Below are positions 11,889-24,508 of a DNA stretch of 64,000 nt, piece by piece. Each line of letters opens with the position of its first letter. The stretch's first letter is position 1. The stretch is from Ulva prolifera (Eukaryota; Chlorophyta; Ulvophyceae; Ulvales; Ulvaceae), in the NCBI GenBank assembly GCA_023078555.1, contig CM041198.1, positions 8,417,836-8,481,835 of the forward strand. Direction: 5' to 3'. The notes below the pieces were generated by a model. The model was not told the origin of the DNA. It made no database searches and saw only the letters and a program-made list of their open reading frames with translations. A program made the position numbers and the translations under genes.

Positions 11889-13096
11889 ATGCGGAGTGGC
11901 GATTGCAAACACAGGATAATGTCTGATCATGGGCAGACTTGAATTGGGTAGACAACTTGGCGAATTTGTTTAAACAGTACTTCTGGTATACCTGCAATTC
12001 TGAAAGGGTGAGGGCCACTTGGTGCACATCATGATATCTATTGCTTAAGAAGCTTCACCCAACACAAGAGTAGGTCAGGCATGACTTGGCCTGATGTATG
12101 AATTGATCAGTCTTGTGAAGGTTGCACCAACGGCATGGTCCTTGCATGTTACAGGGGAGTACCACGTGGGCAGGGCGGGGCAGCAAACATAGGCTGGCTG
12201 TTGTGCCATGTGTGAGGAGTGAACATAGTCTGCTCTGGGGGCCACAAGATGCTGCATTCAAGCTGGCAGGGCTGTGTGGGCAAAGGCAGGGCACAAGGCA
12301 CCCACCTGAGGCGTGACTGGCATGAGCTAGCCTACATAATCGCTGGCAGATGAGGCTTGGTAGCTGTTTAGATTGATTGATGAATCTGAAGAGCTTGATC
12401 AATTCAGGCTGATTACCTAGGTTCATCAGCTGAGACAAGCTGGCATGCATGCTGCAGCTGATGTGGTAGCTGCCAGTGTTCATTGTGGCAGCTGTTGTGA
12501 GTATCTCCGCAGCGGCAAGGGCTCTGGATGAGGGCACAAATTTGATTGAACGAAGACTGATGCCTGTTAGCCTGGAGCACAGGCAGCTCTTGTCAGCAGC
12601 CACAGCCGTGCGAGTGCTTTGGGTGATATTGATGGCAAGTGTACAAGTTTGATTGCATGAACGAAGGCTTGTAACTAGCCTAGAGCACTGCGTGCTCATG
12701 CCCATACACACTTCCGTATGCATGATGACATATATATCTCTGTCACGGATATGCTGCGATGTGGTGTGCATGTTGTCCACACGCGTGTTTGCGGCCGTGC
12801 GCCTGCCCACCCCGGCTTCTGCGGCCCAAGCCCACGCCCCCACAAGCCAGCTCCGCACTCGCAGTGATGACGCCACGCTCTTGCAGTCGCGGAGGGTGTC
12901 AAGCGCTCATCAGGGCCACTGCGCGATGCGGAGGGGAGTCGCAAATTATTTGAGGGAGATGAGCGCGATGACCCGCCCTCGTAGCCGTCGCGCGCTGCAT
13001 GCCAGCGCGTTGATACCGCGCTATCTCGAGATATACCATCGTGCGGGACGAATCTTGCAGCAAGATGAACATTCGGACGTGCCCGGCCCTTCAGTG

Positions 13097-13158
13097 AGCG
13101 AGTGCATGATAATGACTGACGTACGAGCTTGTACGTCAGTAATTATCATGCACTCGCT
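13097..13158. repeat. 28-bp inverted repeat with 6-base spacer
   Basis: Arms 13097-13124 and 13131-13158 pair with a single mismatch around the spacer GAGCTT. The left arm begins AGCGAGTGCATGATAAT. No T-run follows and no gene is adjacent, so a protein-coding terminator role is not supported. Confidence 0.9.
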
Positions 13159-13597
13159 GACTATCATGACTCAGCACGCAGGGATGAAGCTGGGAGTCTG
13201 ACCAGAGTAAACGATCTCGGCGAGGGCGTGCTGCTATGTCTGAGCTCAACGTCCATCGCGAGATCATGTTGACTGTCCCCGTGGCGGTCGGCACCTGCAT
13301 GCATATGCATGCAGTGCGATCGGAGCGAGGGCGGTGCACAGCGGAATTCACTCTTTGGGAACACGTGCGTGGGGCTGCGTGAAATGTGTGAATTGCTGCA
13401 GCATATTGTCGGGACTGACGGGCGCGCCTGTCCTGGCGTTCATAGATGCGCATGTCATATACGCTGGGGTGTTCCACATGATTAATCAATTGGTGTACTC
13501 CGGAAGACGTGTGAACAAGGCCACGGAGCCGCTAGCCGTGTGTGAGGCACATGGCCAGAAACACGTCAAATTCGCATGCTTCAGCTGAAGCATATGC

Positions 13598-13627
13598 ATG
13601 TCTCACACTGATTTCAGTGTGAGACAT
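13598..13627. repeat. 14-bp perfect hairpin
   Basis: ATGTCTCACACTGA and its exact reverse complement are separated by two T bases. Partly similar words flank both sides (CTTCAGCTG and CAGTTGAAG), hinting at a larger decayed palindrome. No associated gene is seen. Confidence 0.85.
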
Positions 13628-16499
13628 CCAGTTGAAGTTTCAGGACAGAGACGGCCGGTGGAGCCTACACGCACAGACCGCTGAAGGCCATTAGGTGGCT
13701 CCTACACATGCCATACAGTGTGTACAGGACTCTATATATATAGTACCTCCTATCCTGCACGTGCAGTACTGCACGCTCACCTCATCTGCAACTGCTTGTA
13801 CCATGGCGAGAAACGACTAGGACTACACCAGTGCGCGCATGTGTATGTACTCTCATCCTCAAGTTTAACCAATTGATGCACGTGCTTCGTCCGGATGTGC
13901 GTACTGCTCCTGAGTTGCCAAGGCCTGGTACTACTTGCCTTGCCACTACAAGGATGGTAGGCAGGTGATGCTGTACATTATCAGTGACCCATTGCCGGCT
14001 GAACAGTAGGCAAACAGTGTCCAGATGTGTATGAAGTGTATGGCGATCGACGCAGGAGTGGCCGAGTGCTGTGCAGCTAACGTGCTGTTTGACAGGGATG
14101 TGAACGGTGGTGTTGCACGGTCGACGCGCTGCGACTGTGGACAATGTACACTTCTGTGCGACGAGTGCGCGAGCTGCCCATTCAATCCTGTGAAATGTTC
14201 ACGAGTACCTGGATGATGTGCACGTGCAAGTACTTCGGCCTGCATCATGCAGTGCAAGTGGACCGGCAAGATGCGCTCGTCGTGTACATTCCTCGCGTGG
14301 CGTGTTCACGTCCTTAAAAATCGGCACATTACTGACACTCTTTCATGAATAATGTGCTCGTCAGGCGTAGGCTACGAGTGCTGTTATACCACAATGATGT
14401 ACAGTTGGTGCACACGAAATGCGATAGCAGATACCCGGTCATGCGGTCCGTGTGTAGGCTGCAGCTGCTTAACATGATCTTCTATTGTACGGACAATAGT
14501 TAATGCCGATCATATCAGGCCACTCCAGATCTGGCACTAGTGTCCGTGCCGTCGCACTGGCATCCGCTGAGGTACCCGGCTCTCCGGAACATGGCGCAGT
14601 CAACATAGGTATACATTATGTGCACTTACTAACGCTAAACATGCGGAGCAGCTATGCAAAGTGTTTGGCACGCTGCACAGGCAGCTGCACTGCGCGTGCC
14701 AACACGGCATCAGAGTTGTTGACCACGGCACGACGAACCAGCAGCGACACCGACAACTAACCAGACAAATTGCTGCTGAATATAGACTGTTGTGCTTGAT
14801 GCTGTTCTTGAGCAGGGCTGAGCATGCGGATGTGTACACTGTGGACAAGACGGAACGTACAGCTGCAGATACAATGTCTGCATATGCACGATATCGTGCA
14901 TCCCCAGTCACAGTGCAGCAAAGTATTGTATTTGTCAGCTGCTACCAGTGCAGCACATATGTGCATTGTGCCTTCACAGGACAACCGACGGCGTGTGGCC
15001 GTACGTAGCAGATCGACGCTGCACGAACACAAGCATTCGACATTATGCTATGCCTACCGCAAGAGGACTAGCTGTAGATGAGAGAAATGCAATCGACATG
15101 ACAGTGCCTTGAGCGAATTTTCTCATGTCTGCCGACGTTCACCTGACACTTGTCGTCAGCGTTGACCGTCAAATCAATTCCTATCGTTGATTAAAACACT
15201 GGCTCAATCTTTGATCTTTCCTTTGATGTATACTTTGCGCAATAGTGACGAGCACAACCAGCAGGTCACACTTCCGCGATCAAACCAGTATTGGCGCAAC
15301 AAAACCACAATGGAGCGCAGTGAGCGCCTCGTTCAGCAAACAGTAATATGCAGGTAGCAATGTAACACGATTTTCACCTTCGTTGAGTATCATGCTTCTG
15401 TTATCGAGTTGACATTTCAGACGACGCCGCGACTCTGCTGCGCACTTGTCGTGCTTGTGCAGAGTGGTATGCAGCGAAAGCTGTAAGAGGCCTGATAGCA
15501 TAGTACTCTACAACAATCAAAGACATATAGAGTTGTACATTGTCGTCGCAGATCAGGCGAAATGATTCTGGTTTCTGCAAACGTGAACGTCCTACCGCGC
15601 CATTTGTAACACGCTGACAGCATCACCTCAAGTACATCGTGTTCGCGGATCTTGGAATCGAACAACTGATAGATGCAGTATATTTGAAGAACGTGTTGAT
15701 ATCGCAATCTGTCCTAGCGTACAGCAACGGCTCTACGAATTGCGCTGCCAACAGCAGGCTACTGATAGCAGGCAACCCGAAACGAGCGAACTAAAACTGA
15801 AAACTGAAAAAGGAGCACATCAGCTGAAATGTGCTGTTCGTGTACATTTGCTAGCAGCTTGCGCGGTCGTGGCGTGGGTCAAACATGTGCTCGACAAGTA
15901 CACCAGCCACGGAACTGCACACTTCGGTGGAGCGTCGGAGCGCGTTCGTGGAATGTACATCATCAGAAGCTGCCGAGTGCTGGACGTGTACATGACGAGC
16001 ACACGCAGCCTATCAGCTGATGTGCTGTTCGTAGGAGCATGAAAGCGCGTTTGCGGCATCTGCATTCCACACGTTGAGATGCGCTGCAGGTGCGCACCGC
16101 GACACCACGTGGGCAACACATCCCATGTACACGTTTCGAACGCAGTTCACCCAGTCACGGAATGTGTCTAAAGAGTCCGTGAAATGTGCGCGAATGTGCC
16201 GGCGAGCAAAACGAGTGTCGCTAATGTACACGCTGGCGTGCCTACCATCCTTGTAGTGTGCTCTTAGTAAGAGCAAGGCAAGCCCATTGAAGTACACTTT
16301 GCTTGTGCCGCATAGGCCTAGGTTGTCACGGCGGCAACTAGCTATAGCTGTGTGTTACAATTGTAAGGATAAAACTGACGTGGGGAGGCGGGCACCGCGA
16401 AAGCAGCAAGCAGGTCAAGCTTCTCTAGAACACAGTTGCAACCTGCAGCCCGGCGCCGGCAACCTGCTGTGTACACTCAGCGGGAAGATCACTGTACCG

Positions 16500-16640
16500 C
16501 AGGCCCTGTGAGTTGCGTATGGTCGTCTGGGGGGGGGTTTCCAGGTGGTTTACCCCATATGTGGTCCCGTTGACTCGGAGTTGTCAATGTCCAATCGCGA
16601 TCGGATACGGCTCAGTTAATTCAGATTTGCTTTACTTTAC
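16500..16640 (+). mobile_element. 5'-truncated SINE copy
   Basis: This matches the 3' half of the SINE at 11611-11888 from AGGCCCTGTGAGTTGCG to the TTTACTTTAC end. It lacks the tRNA-like head. Confidence 0.88.
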
Positions 16641-19600
16641 CCACCATTCTAGTGATCACTCCAGCAAGCTGTGTCTTTCAAAAGCGATATCACAACAACA
16701 AGACCAGGCCTAGGCAGCACCGCAGGAAGGGCATACTATTCCTAGTAGGAACAAACAGCAGACCGATGCCACTCCGCAGCTGCCACTGACCGCAGAGCAT
16801 TTCCAAGTCACTGCGGCCGCAGCGATCCAACTTGTCAAACACCACCCCAAGCAGATATTCCCGGGCACCGCACGTACATACAACCAACCCCCCACATCGT
16901 ACCAGCCACATATGCGCCCCGCAGGACCCCGGAGCTGTGGCATGGGGCACAACAGCAGGTGTCAGTTCTCGATGTGCCATGCATTGTGCGCGCGCGGCCG
17001 CAATATTAATGCAGGATGCGCATATGCTGAGCATTGAGTAATTATCAGAGGCCCCCCAAGTCGAGCGCGGGCCACGGCCAACGCAGACAGGTGTGGTAAT
17101 ATGAGCTCTGTTAGCTGCTCTGATCACCAGTCATACAGTACAGGCTCCTGCACCACGTATTACGCTCAGCACACTGATCTCTGCTATAATCAGTAGACGG
17201 GCACACACAAACAGCAAAGCATTCTCACCTGTCAACTGCGAGTCAAAGATGACCTGGAATTGACAGCTATATATATATGTCCTATATTCTGTGCACTAGT
17301 ACTGGACAGCTGACCTACGGTCGGCCAGCAGACTCACAGCCAACTTGAAATGCATGTGATCATGATCGACTGCACTCGCGTACGCGTTGCCACAGGTACG
17401 ACACGCTTGCACTAGGGGAGCTCTGCTTCCCACAACAGGCGGCTCTGCTTTGAGGTTGCTGTACACGTCTTCATGTTCAAGGCCACGGGGCGCTCGCCTG
17501 TGAGATGGCAGCTTGTGAGATGGCAGCCTTGCAATTGCGGGCAAGTGCCTATTAATACAATTGCTCTGGGGGCTCATGCACCACTGGCAGTCAAGACTGC
17601 AGCTGATAACAATACAAATGTGTTGGTTTTCCGTTCGCATCCTGTACAGTACTACTAGTAGTATGTGTAGCACACTGGGCGACCTTGGCGGGAGTGCCAG
17701 TGCTAGGGCAGCTGCCAGTGGCCACAGGGTGCATGTGCAGCCGCCTGTGTGTTACAAGGACAAAGCCAAAGAGGCGCTGGTGGCCCCTTCATCGCCGCCT
17801 GCTCTCTCGCGCACGCAGGGCGCCACGTCAAGATCGGGGCCCCGGGAGATGCGCGGCAGACTCGTGCGCGTGACGCACGCACGTTCGGCCGGCCGCAGCG
17901 TCATGCGCACGCCCGCGCGGATCCACGTCACCTTGCATGTCCGTGCCAACCTCCTTGACCTCGAGGACACGGCCACGCTTCGCTGCGTGCAGGTTGCCCC
18001 GCAATCAGGTGTTGAGGACTCGGCCTGGTAGGGCAGCAGCTCTAGAGGCGCCGTGGTGCGTGGGGCCACGTCGGCATGAATGCTAGCTTACGGAACTGGC
18101 TGACATGCTGCGTGCAGCTGCGCCTCGGGGCGCTGTGGGTTAAAACAAACTTTTGACACATTGCAATAGATCAGTGCCGGGCCGGCCGATTATTGTGGCT
18201 GCGCACCATGCATGTCGCAACACATGTCGAAGCGGGGCCTCGCACAGTTCGATCGACCTAGCGTTAACGCCGCGGCCCGTCGTCCTGTGAGCATGCGCAC
18301 GTGCATGCGCCGATTCGAACTCCTCAGTCACTGCGCAGCACGGCGGGCCGCACGTACGAATCCCTCGGCCGAGCTCTCAGCACGCACGTCATGAGCACAT
18401 ACGGGCCCGATGCTGTGGCGCATATTTGGGGTGAGCCTGAACTTCAGTCGGGTCTGCCGGCTGTGATGTTGTGGCGGGTATCTCGAGATACGTGCGTGCG
18501 GTTGCGATTGTATGCGTTCGAGATGAGCTCGAGGCGTGCCGGGGATGAGCACGCATGCATGCTGCGTGGCACGCGAACGATGCACGAGCGTCATCGCTCA
18601 CCCGCACGACGCGGCGCTAGGAACCTGCATACCCCCCCGAAGCCCTCGAGAGCACACCCGGCGCCACATGTTCAGAAGCACTATGACACCGGCGGTGGTG
18701 CACAGGCCGCCTCGCGTCGGCGCGGTCGCAACGTTCCACCTTCTTACGGCGTGCTGTTGCATGTGTCAACAATTGATCATCGATGTACAATAGTATGTAA
18801 GCATGTGCAGATCGCCGGAAGACACTATATAATTACATTGATATGTGCCAGATTTTCTGCATGCATGTAGCTGGACCGGGATCCCGGCGATGCAGAAGAC
18901 TGGGTGGCCTCATTATAAGCAACCGCACAACATGAATCTCTCAGGAAACAGCTACCACGAACACAGGCAGCCCCTCTCGAGCTAAAGTCAGCGCCATGCC
19001 GCGCGCGCAGTCTGGTGCATACCTAACAGGACGTAATCAGATCTGGAAGGGCAGAGTCTTGGTACCGGATTCGAAGAGCGCTGTTGCAGAAGAGCGAATC
19101 TGCCCGCACGCCTCAAACGCGCCACCGTGACAAGAATCGCGTTGCACAGTATTGTGATTAATCACCCTCACACCACGATCACGCAGGCAAACATGTGCCC
19201 ACAGATCCGCGCACCCAGACCAGACGGGGGCAATATTGATGTCGGCCCGGGAGAAGCACGACGCACGCGCGCGCCGAATTCGAAGGGGTGTCTGCCGTCG
19301 CCGTGGTTCCGGGTCGTGCGAGGCGGGCCGCGTGGCCGCAGCGGCCCCCTGCCTCCTCGCTGTCTGGATCTCCGTTAACGGGGGGGGGGCCGGGGGGGGG
19401 CTCGTGCCGAGAACTCTACCATTTCAGCTGGGACGTGCATGCCCTCGACAGTCCGTGCGAGCCCTAGGCCGCTTGTCGGACGCGCGCACACGTCGACAAC
19501 GCCACACGAGTGCTCTGCGGTGCACCTACAGTCTAGCCGTGTGGAGTCCCGGGCATCCCTCGTGAGCACGCCTGCAGGTTGTGCTGCGTGGGTGTGGCGC

Positions 19601-20887
19601 CGCGGAGGGATGGCCGGACGTGCAGCGCTGCCAGCGGTGACGCAAGAGTGATCCGGCATGGCGACTTGCGCTGCATGACGCGCGTGAGCGCTTCGCTGCT
19701 CGTGACTCATGAATTACCGGTGGCACGTCGATCGACGGCACGCCAGGATCCGGGCAGATCAGGCTGGGCAAGAGTGACAGCAAGCTTCTGGCCGCGCAAG
19801 TGACAGTCGAACATCTGTGCCACGCACACTGTCTCCCGGTGATGCTGTGTCCGCAGCTGTCACTGCTTTTTGGAGTATGACAGGGGAGGACGGCATGCAT
19901 GCGGTGGTGGTTCCGCGAGCTTTGGCCAATTATGCATGTTTATGCATGTGAGTTTCGAGCGCATGATCGCCGATGAATGCACTCCAGCAGCGCCCAGCAT
20001 GGCATGTGCAGCGTTTGGGCGCGCATGGAAGACAACGTTTGCAGCAACGTGCATTGCTCTGAGAAGAGAGAGCGCTTGAAGCGGTAGGCCACATCGTTAG
20101 GAGCATGGCTGCATACATGTTCTCTACATGACGCTCGGGCAGTGCCGAGTGTATCAGGCGTATGGTGGGCACGTAAGCTGGAGGCTTCAAGCATGAAACG
20201 TGCTGAAACATGTGTATAGGAGCTCGGCTTACGCCAGCTGTGTGTGAACTAGGGAGAATTGAGTGTTCGGTCGTCGGCAAGAGCAGGCGGTCATCCAGCA
20301 GCGGCGGGGCTGGCCGTGGGCCATAGGTCCCTGTCAGTGGGTATATAATTTACATGTACAATATCCAGGCCAGGTCTGTAGTGATCGACGTAAAATCTTG
20401 GCCAAGAAGATTGAGGCAGGTATGTGCTGTTGCTCATTCGTTCGCGTCACAGTCCTGATGCCGTCACCGGACGAAATTGTTTCGGAAAGGAAATATCAGC
20501 ACAGATTTTAGTGTATCTGTTGCTTTTTCTTCTGGCTCGAGGATCCAGCAGGGATCGTGTGTGTGTTGTCGCATGCCTTGAATGGTGCTTTTCTGACACA
20601 AGCCATTCTGCAAATCCAGTGTTCTCTTCTCCAGGCAGACCTGAAATGAGTTGGACCACATTGGTTAACTTCGCGAGCTGGCATATTCCCGACGCTGCAT
20701 AGTACTCGCGTTTAAGCACTTCTTGTCAACCAGGGCGGGAACCGCTTCGGCCGTGCCGCGACGGAACCTCGACCTCGTCCTAGTTGAACTTGATCATCAC
20801 TTTATGTTTGAGGCCTTGATATTTGACGCGATGTACTTCTTTGAACATGACTGACGCTCTGTGGATGTGCAGTTCAACAAGCTTAGC

Positions 20888-23800
20888 ATGCTGTGCATCG
20901 GATTGTCCCTGGGAAGCCTCGCTTGGTGGCGAGGCGGCAGGACGTGGTACCAGAAATGTTGTATATTCTTGCTCTACATGGCCGGAAGTGTGCTTCCGGT
21001 GTTGGCTCAGGAGGACCCAGGTGCAGCAGTGGCCCGCGTGTGGTCTGGTGAAGGGCTACGGGCAGCCCTGGCGGACTCATCCATTGTGCACATTATCGTC
21101 ACAGCACACTTGGACCTGGCGAGTGACACAGATGGTTCTGGCTCTAGAAATCCTCTGCCTATGGGCATCGCTGGCGCACAGAAGACCGTGCGGGTGCGCA
21201 TTGCCCAATGTTGGCGTCAATGCACATGGCAAGAACGCGCTGGCAAACCGCGCTCATGATGGACGAGTTCAAGCGTCCACTATAGTTTACGAACACTTCT
21301 GTGAAACCATCCCTCGAGTCTCGGTGCTGCAAGGCAATGCGAGGCTGGCAGCGACAGGGGCACAATTGACTGTCACTGCCAAGCGCCAGGTGTTGTGCAG
21401 GGCGCCTGCACTTCGCCTGCTGCCGGACAAACTCCTCCAGGTATCGACCCAGCAAGGCTTCGGGATGAGCAGTGCGTGATTGATGGCCAGGACTCCCTGT
21501 TTGCTGTCCGCGCAGCTGACACGGGTGACATCCCTGAAGTGTGGATGCATAACCTCTATTTACGGTTGCTAGGACCCGCCGCGCAATCTCCGGCCGGCAC
21601 AGATGACTCAGCTGCCCTTCAACTCAACGGCAGCCAGACATGGTTGACTTCGATCACGGTTGTGGGCACCGAGCCTTCAAGCCGCGGCCTGTCGCTCACG
21701 GATAGCGACCTATACGCCGCAGGTACGACGCCTCCCCCGAGAGTACTGCCCCGCTGCCCGCCCACAGCTCATGTCGATGAGTCTCCGCGTGGCGCTTGAT
21801 CTCGGTTGCTGTGTCACACATGCGTCCGTGTGCTCCCGTCAGCATCATCGCTGGCAGCCCTGCCACGCATCCCTTCGCGCAAGCTGCCGTATCCGTTTCC
21901 AGCGTCACACACCACATCAGCTCTGGGTATTGCCTGCTATCTACACCCGTGCCTTCGACGGCGTGCCCTAGCTTGCCTCATCCGGGGCCAACCGCCATGC
22001 TTGCACCCCCAGCAGTGCATTCACTCCCCAGCACCTGCAGACTCGAAGTTCGTGGGACTGGAGCACGACCGCCCCAGCCCAGGCGCCACGCTGCAGGCCT
22101 CCACAGCGTTATTTGAGCGCTGCACATTTGAGAACATCACGGGGCCGGACCCGTGCTCCGTGCTGCACGTGGCGCAGGGGGCGCTGCTCCTGCAGCAGAC
22201 GTCGATGCGGAGTGGCGTCGAGCCGGCCGGCATCGCCCCCATCTGCATCACCGACGCTGACTCCGAGGTGTTCACGGACAAGGCGGTCGCCGTGCGCAAC
22301 CTCGCGGCGGAGGTGGGCGTGGTGGCACAGACGGCGGACTCCGCCGCTGGCCGAGAGCCGGCATTTATCTCCCCGGCCTCCCCCGCCTTCGTGCAGCTGT
22401 CCCAGGTGCGGCCATTGCCTGACTCTGCCGAAACTGTGCCACGCTGTTTCTGACCTGCCAGATCGAGCTGGCCCACGCTCGGCCACCGCATGTCACTACA
22501 CCAAAGCAGAGCCCACATCTGCGGCACAGCACATCTGCTGTGCCCTGCAGCAGCGGCGCAAGAGCTCAGGACCACTCACTCACTCACGGCGCGTGCCCCT
22601 GTCGCGGACACGCCCGGCGTCTTCTGCAGCAGGCCGCGGCGGTTGTGAACGGGGAACTTGCGCATGCATGGTGGCTCCTCGCTCGTGCAGTGTGACTCAG
22701 AGCGCACGAGCCGACGAGCGGCCGAAACGCCTCACATTCGGGCGCAAGGTGTCACCGCCAGGGCGCCCCGGCGCGCTGCTCACGCTCCACAGTGCTGCAG
22801 GGCCACGTTCGGGCGACCGGGCTGCCGATGCCGGGCGCGATCCGGAACACGGCGGGCGGGGTGGTGGCGGCCACCGGCGGCGGGGGTGACGGTGGCGGCG
22901 ACAGCAGCATGGCCGTGGCCATCACCGCCGCCTGCGTCGCCATCGTTGGTGCGGCTGTGCTGGCCGTGCTCGCCTGGATCATCGTGCACCGCCGCCGCTC
23001 CCGCACCATGGAGCCCTCGGACAACCTGTCAAAGGTATGCCCTGGAGGTGGATGTGTGCCCAGTGCGTGGCGCGGATGTTGTTGTGCGCGAGAGGAGGCT
23101 GAGAGCGCACTGTGGCTTGTAGGACGACCCCACCAGCGGCGGCATGTCGGCTTCATCGGTGCTCGACTCACACAAGACCTCGCACGCACGGCAGTCCACG
23201 CCGTCTGCAAAGGCGGCGCAGTCGCAGGCCTTGTTGGGCGAGTCGATGATGCAGATCGGCGACGTCGGCCAGGGCGCCGCGTCGTCGTTCGCAAGCCACG
23301 CGCCGCTGGGCGCCTCAATGTCGCGGGGCGACGCCTCAGGCAGCCAGCGCGGCGGCTCCGCGCCGACCACGCCGGCGGGGCCGCGGGCGATGTTCCGCAG
23401 CGCCTCCGTTGGCGGCGCCGTGGGCGCCTGGAGCGGCGCGGCGCACTCCCTGCCGGGGTCTTCGCGTCCGCAGAGCGCTCGCGCCGCGAGCAGCGTCTCG
23501 CCGTCGCTCGCGGCGGCGGCCGCCGCGGCCGCCGCTGCCGCGGCAGGGGCGAGCATGCCACTGTGCAGCACGGTGACATCGCCCAGTGCAGCGACGGGGC
23601 TGCCGGGGGCGCCGCCGATGCAGCTGTCGGTGCAGCGGCGCAAGCCTGCGTACTGGCACTCTCTGCACGCGCTGCAGTCGTACGAGACGAGCCAGTCGGA
23701 CATCCTGCCGCGCTCGCACTCCGCACAGGTGCTCGGCGTAGAGCAGTCCGACATGTCGCCGTGCAGCTCGGCCGGGCGGATGCGGCGCACGAGCTCCGTG

Positions 23801-24508
23801 CGCGACACAGCCATGTATGGGGACTACAGCAGCGTGGGGGGGGTGTACCGGTCAGTGCAATACATGCCGGGCATGCGTGTGCGCAACACGGTGGACACTG
23901 CGAGTGCATACGGCCTGCCGCAGCCGCGCAGCGTCGGCGAGATGCAGCGCATCGGCAGCATCGAGAGCTCCCTCAGTGGCTCGATCGATGGCGGCGCGGA
24001 CAGCAGCAGGGGCAGGGGCTGGGGCTTACGCGGCGGCGGCAACGCGCAGCCGCGGCTCGGCAAGCACATCGAGGGAACGATCGCTGAGGAGCGTGGGTTC
24101 GACCTTGCCGAGGTGAGCGCGGACGAGGTGCCGGGGGTCGGCCGGACGGACATCGCGGAGATGGTGATGAGCGTGAGCGTCGGCGGCCGCAGCAGCGTGC
24201 AGTCCGGGAAGGACAAGACGCCGGGCGACAGCGGCGGGGAAGGGCCCCGCGCTGGGTGGTCGCCCCGGCCTGCCCTCGGCGTCTTTCTCGGCGACAGCGG
24301 CCTCCGTTCCCACTCACCAGGGCTGGAGAACCCTGCCCCGGCGTCGGATGATGCGACAGACACGGCGGCACAGGGCGCGGGCGGCACGACGATGATGATT
24401 GAGCACGAGATGCAACTCCACGGCGGCACGGCAACGGTGGAGGGCGTGACCCCCACCCCCCCGCAGCTGCCGATGTCTGCAGACCGGCGGCGCTTGGACA
24501 CAGTGTAG
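20888..24508 (+). CDS. Single-pass membrane protein with beta-helix-like ectodomain and Ser-rich tail
   Basis: Exons: 20888-21193, one or more unresolved between 21194 and 21440, 21441-21722, 22041-22405, 22801-23034 and 23123-24508; all resolved junctions are in phase. The N-terminus has a hydrophobic signal-like stretch ending VLPVLAQ. The ectodomain has short repeating beta turns such as CVIDGQDSLFAVRA and STALFERCTFENITG, typical of right-handed parallel beta-helix proteins. The 22801 exon encodes a Gly-rich spacer and a transmembrane helix (AVAITAACVAIVGAAVLAVL) followed by the stop-transfer HRRRSR. The final exon gives a cytoplasmic tail of about 460 residues, rich in Ser/Gly/Ala, with a run of about a dozen alanines. 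No catalytic motif is seen. A role as a surface receptor or adhesin is inference. Confidence 0.8.

Larger units (their letters stand above)
9673..20887. other. 11-kb gene-poor region with repeats
   Basis: No gene could be built here. It contains a tRNA-derived SINE (11611-11888), a 5'-truncated SINE (16500-16640), perfect or near-perfect hairpins (13097-13158, 13598-13627) and a double G-run at 19380-19400. One isolated stretch, 17819-17992 plus, has a good acceptor and donor and is open in phase 0 for 58 codons. It shows no recognisable motif and no partner exons, so it is not called. Base composition is lower in GC than in the genes on either side. Confidence 0.55.

Noticed and set aside
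12055-12876. 273-codon minus-strand open frame
   Set aside because: No motif, no splice partners, mixed composition, and it sits in repeat-bearing gene-poor DNA.
17819-17992. Possible plus-strand internal exon with acceptor and donor, 58 codons
   Set aside because: Good borders but no family resemblance and no adjoining exon found; chance cannot be excluded.
19380-19400. Double run G10-CC-G9
   Set aside because: Noted as a possible quadruplex seed but not linked to any gene or repeat, so no finding was made.
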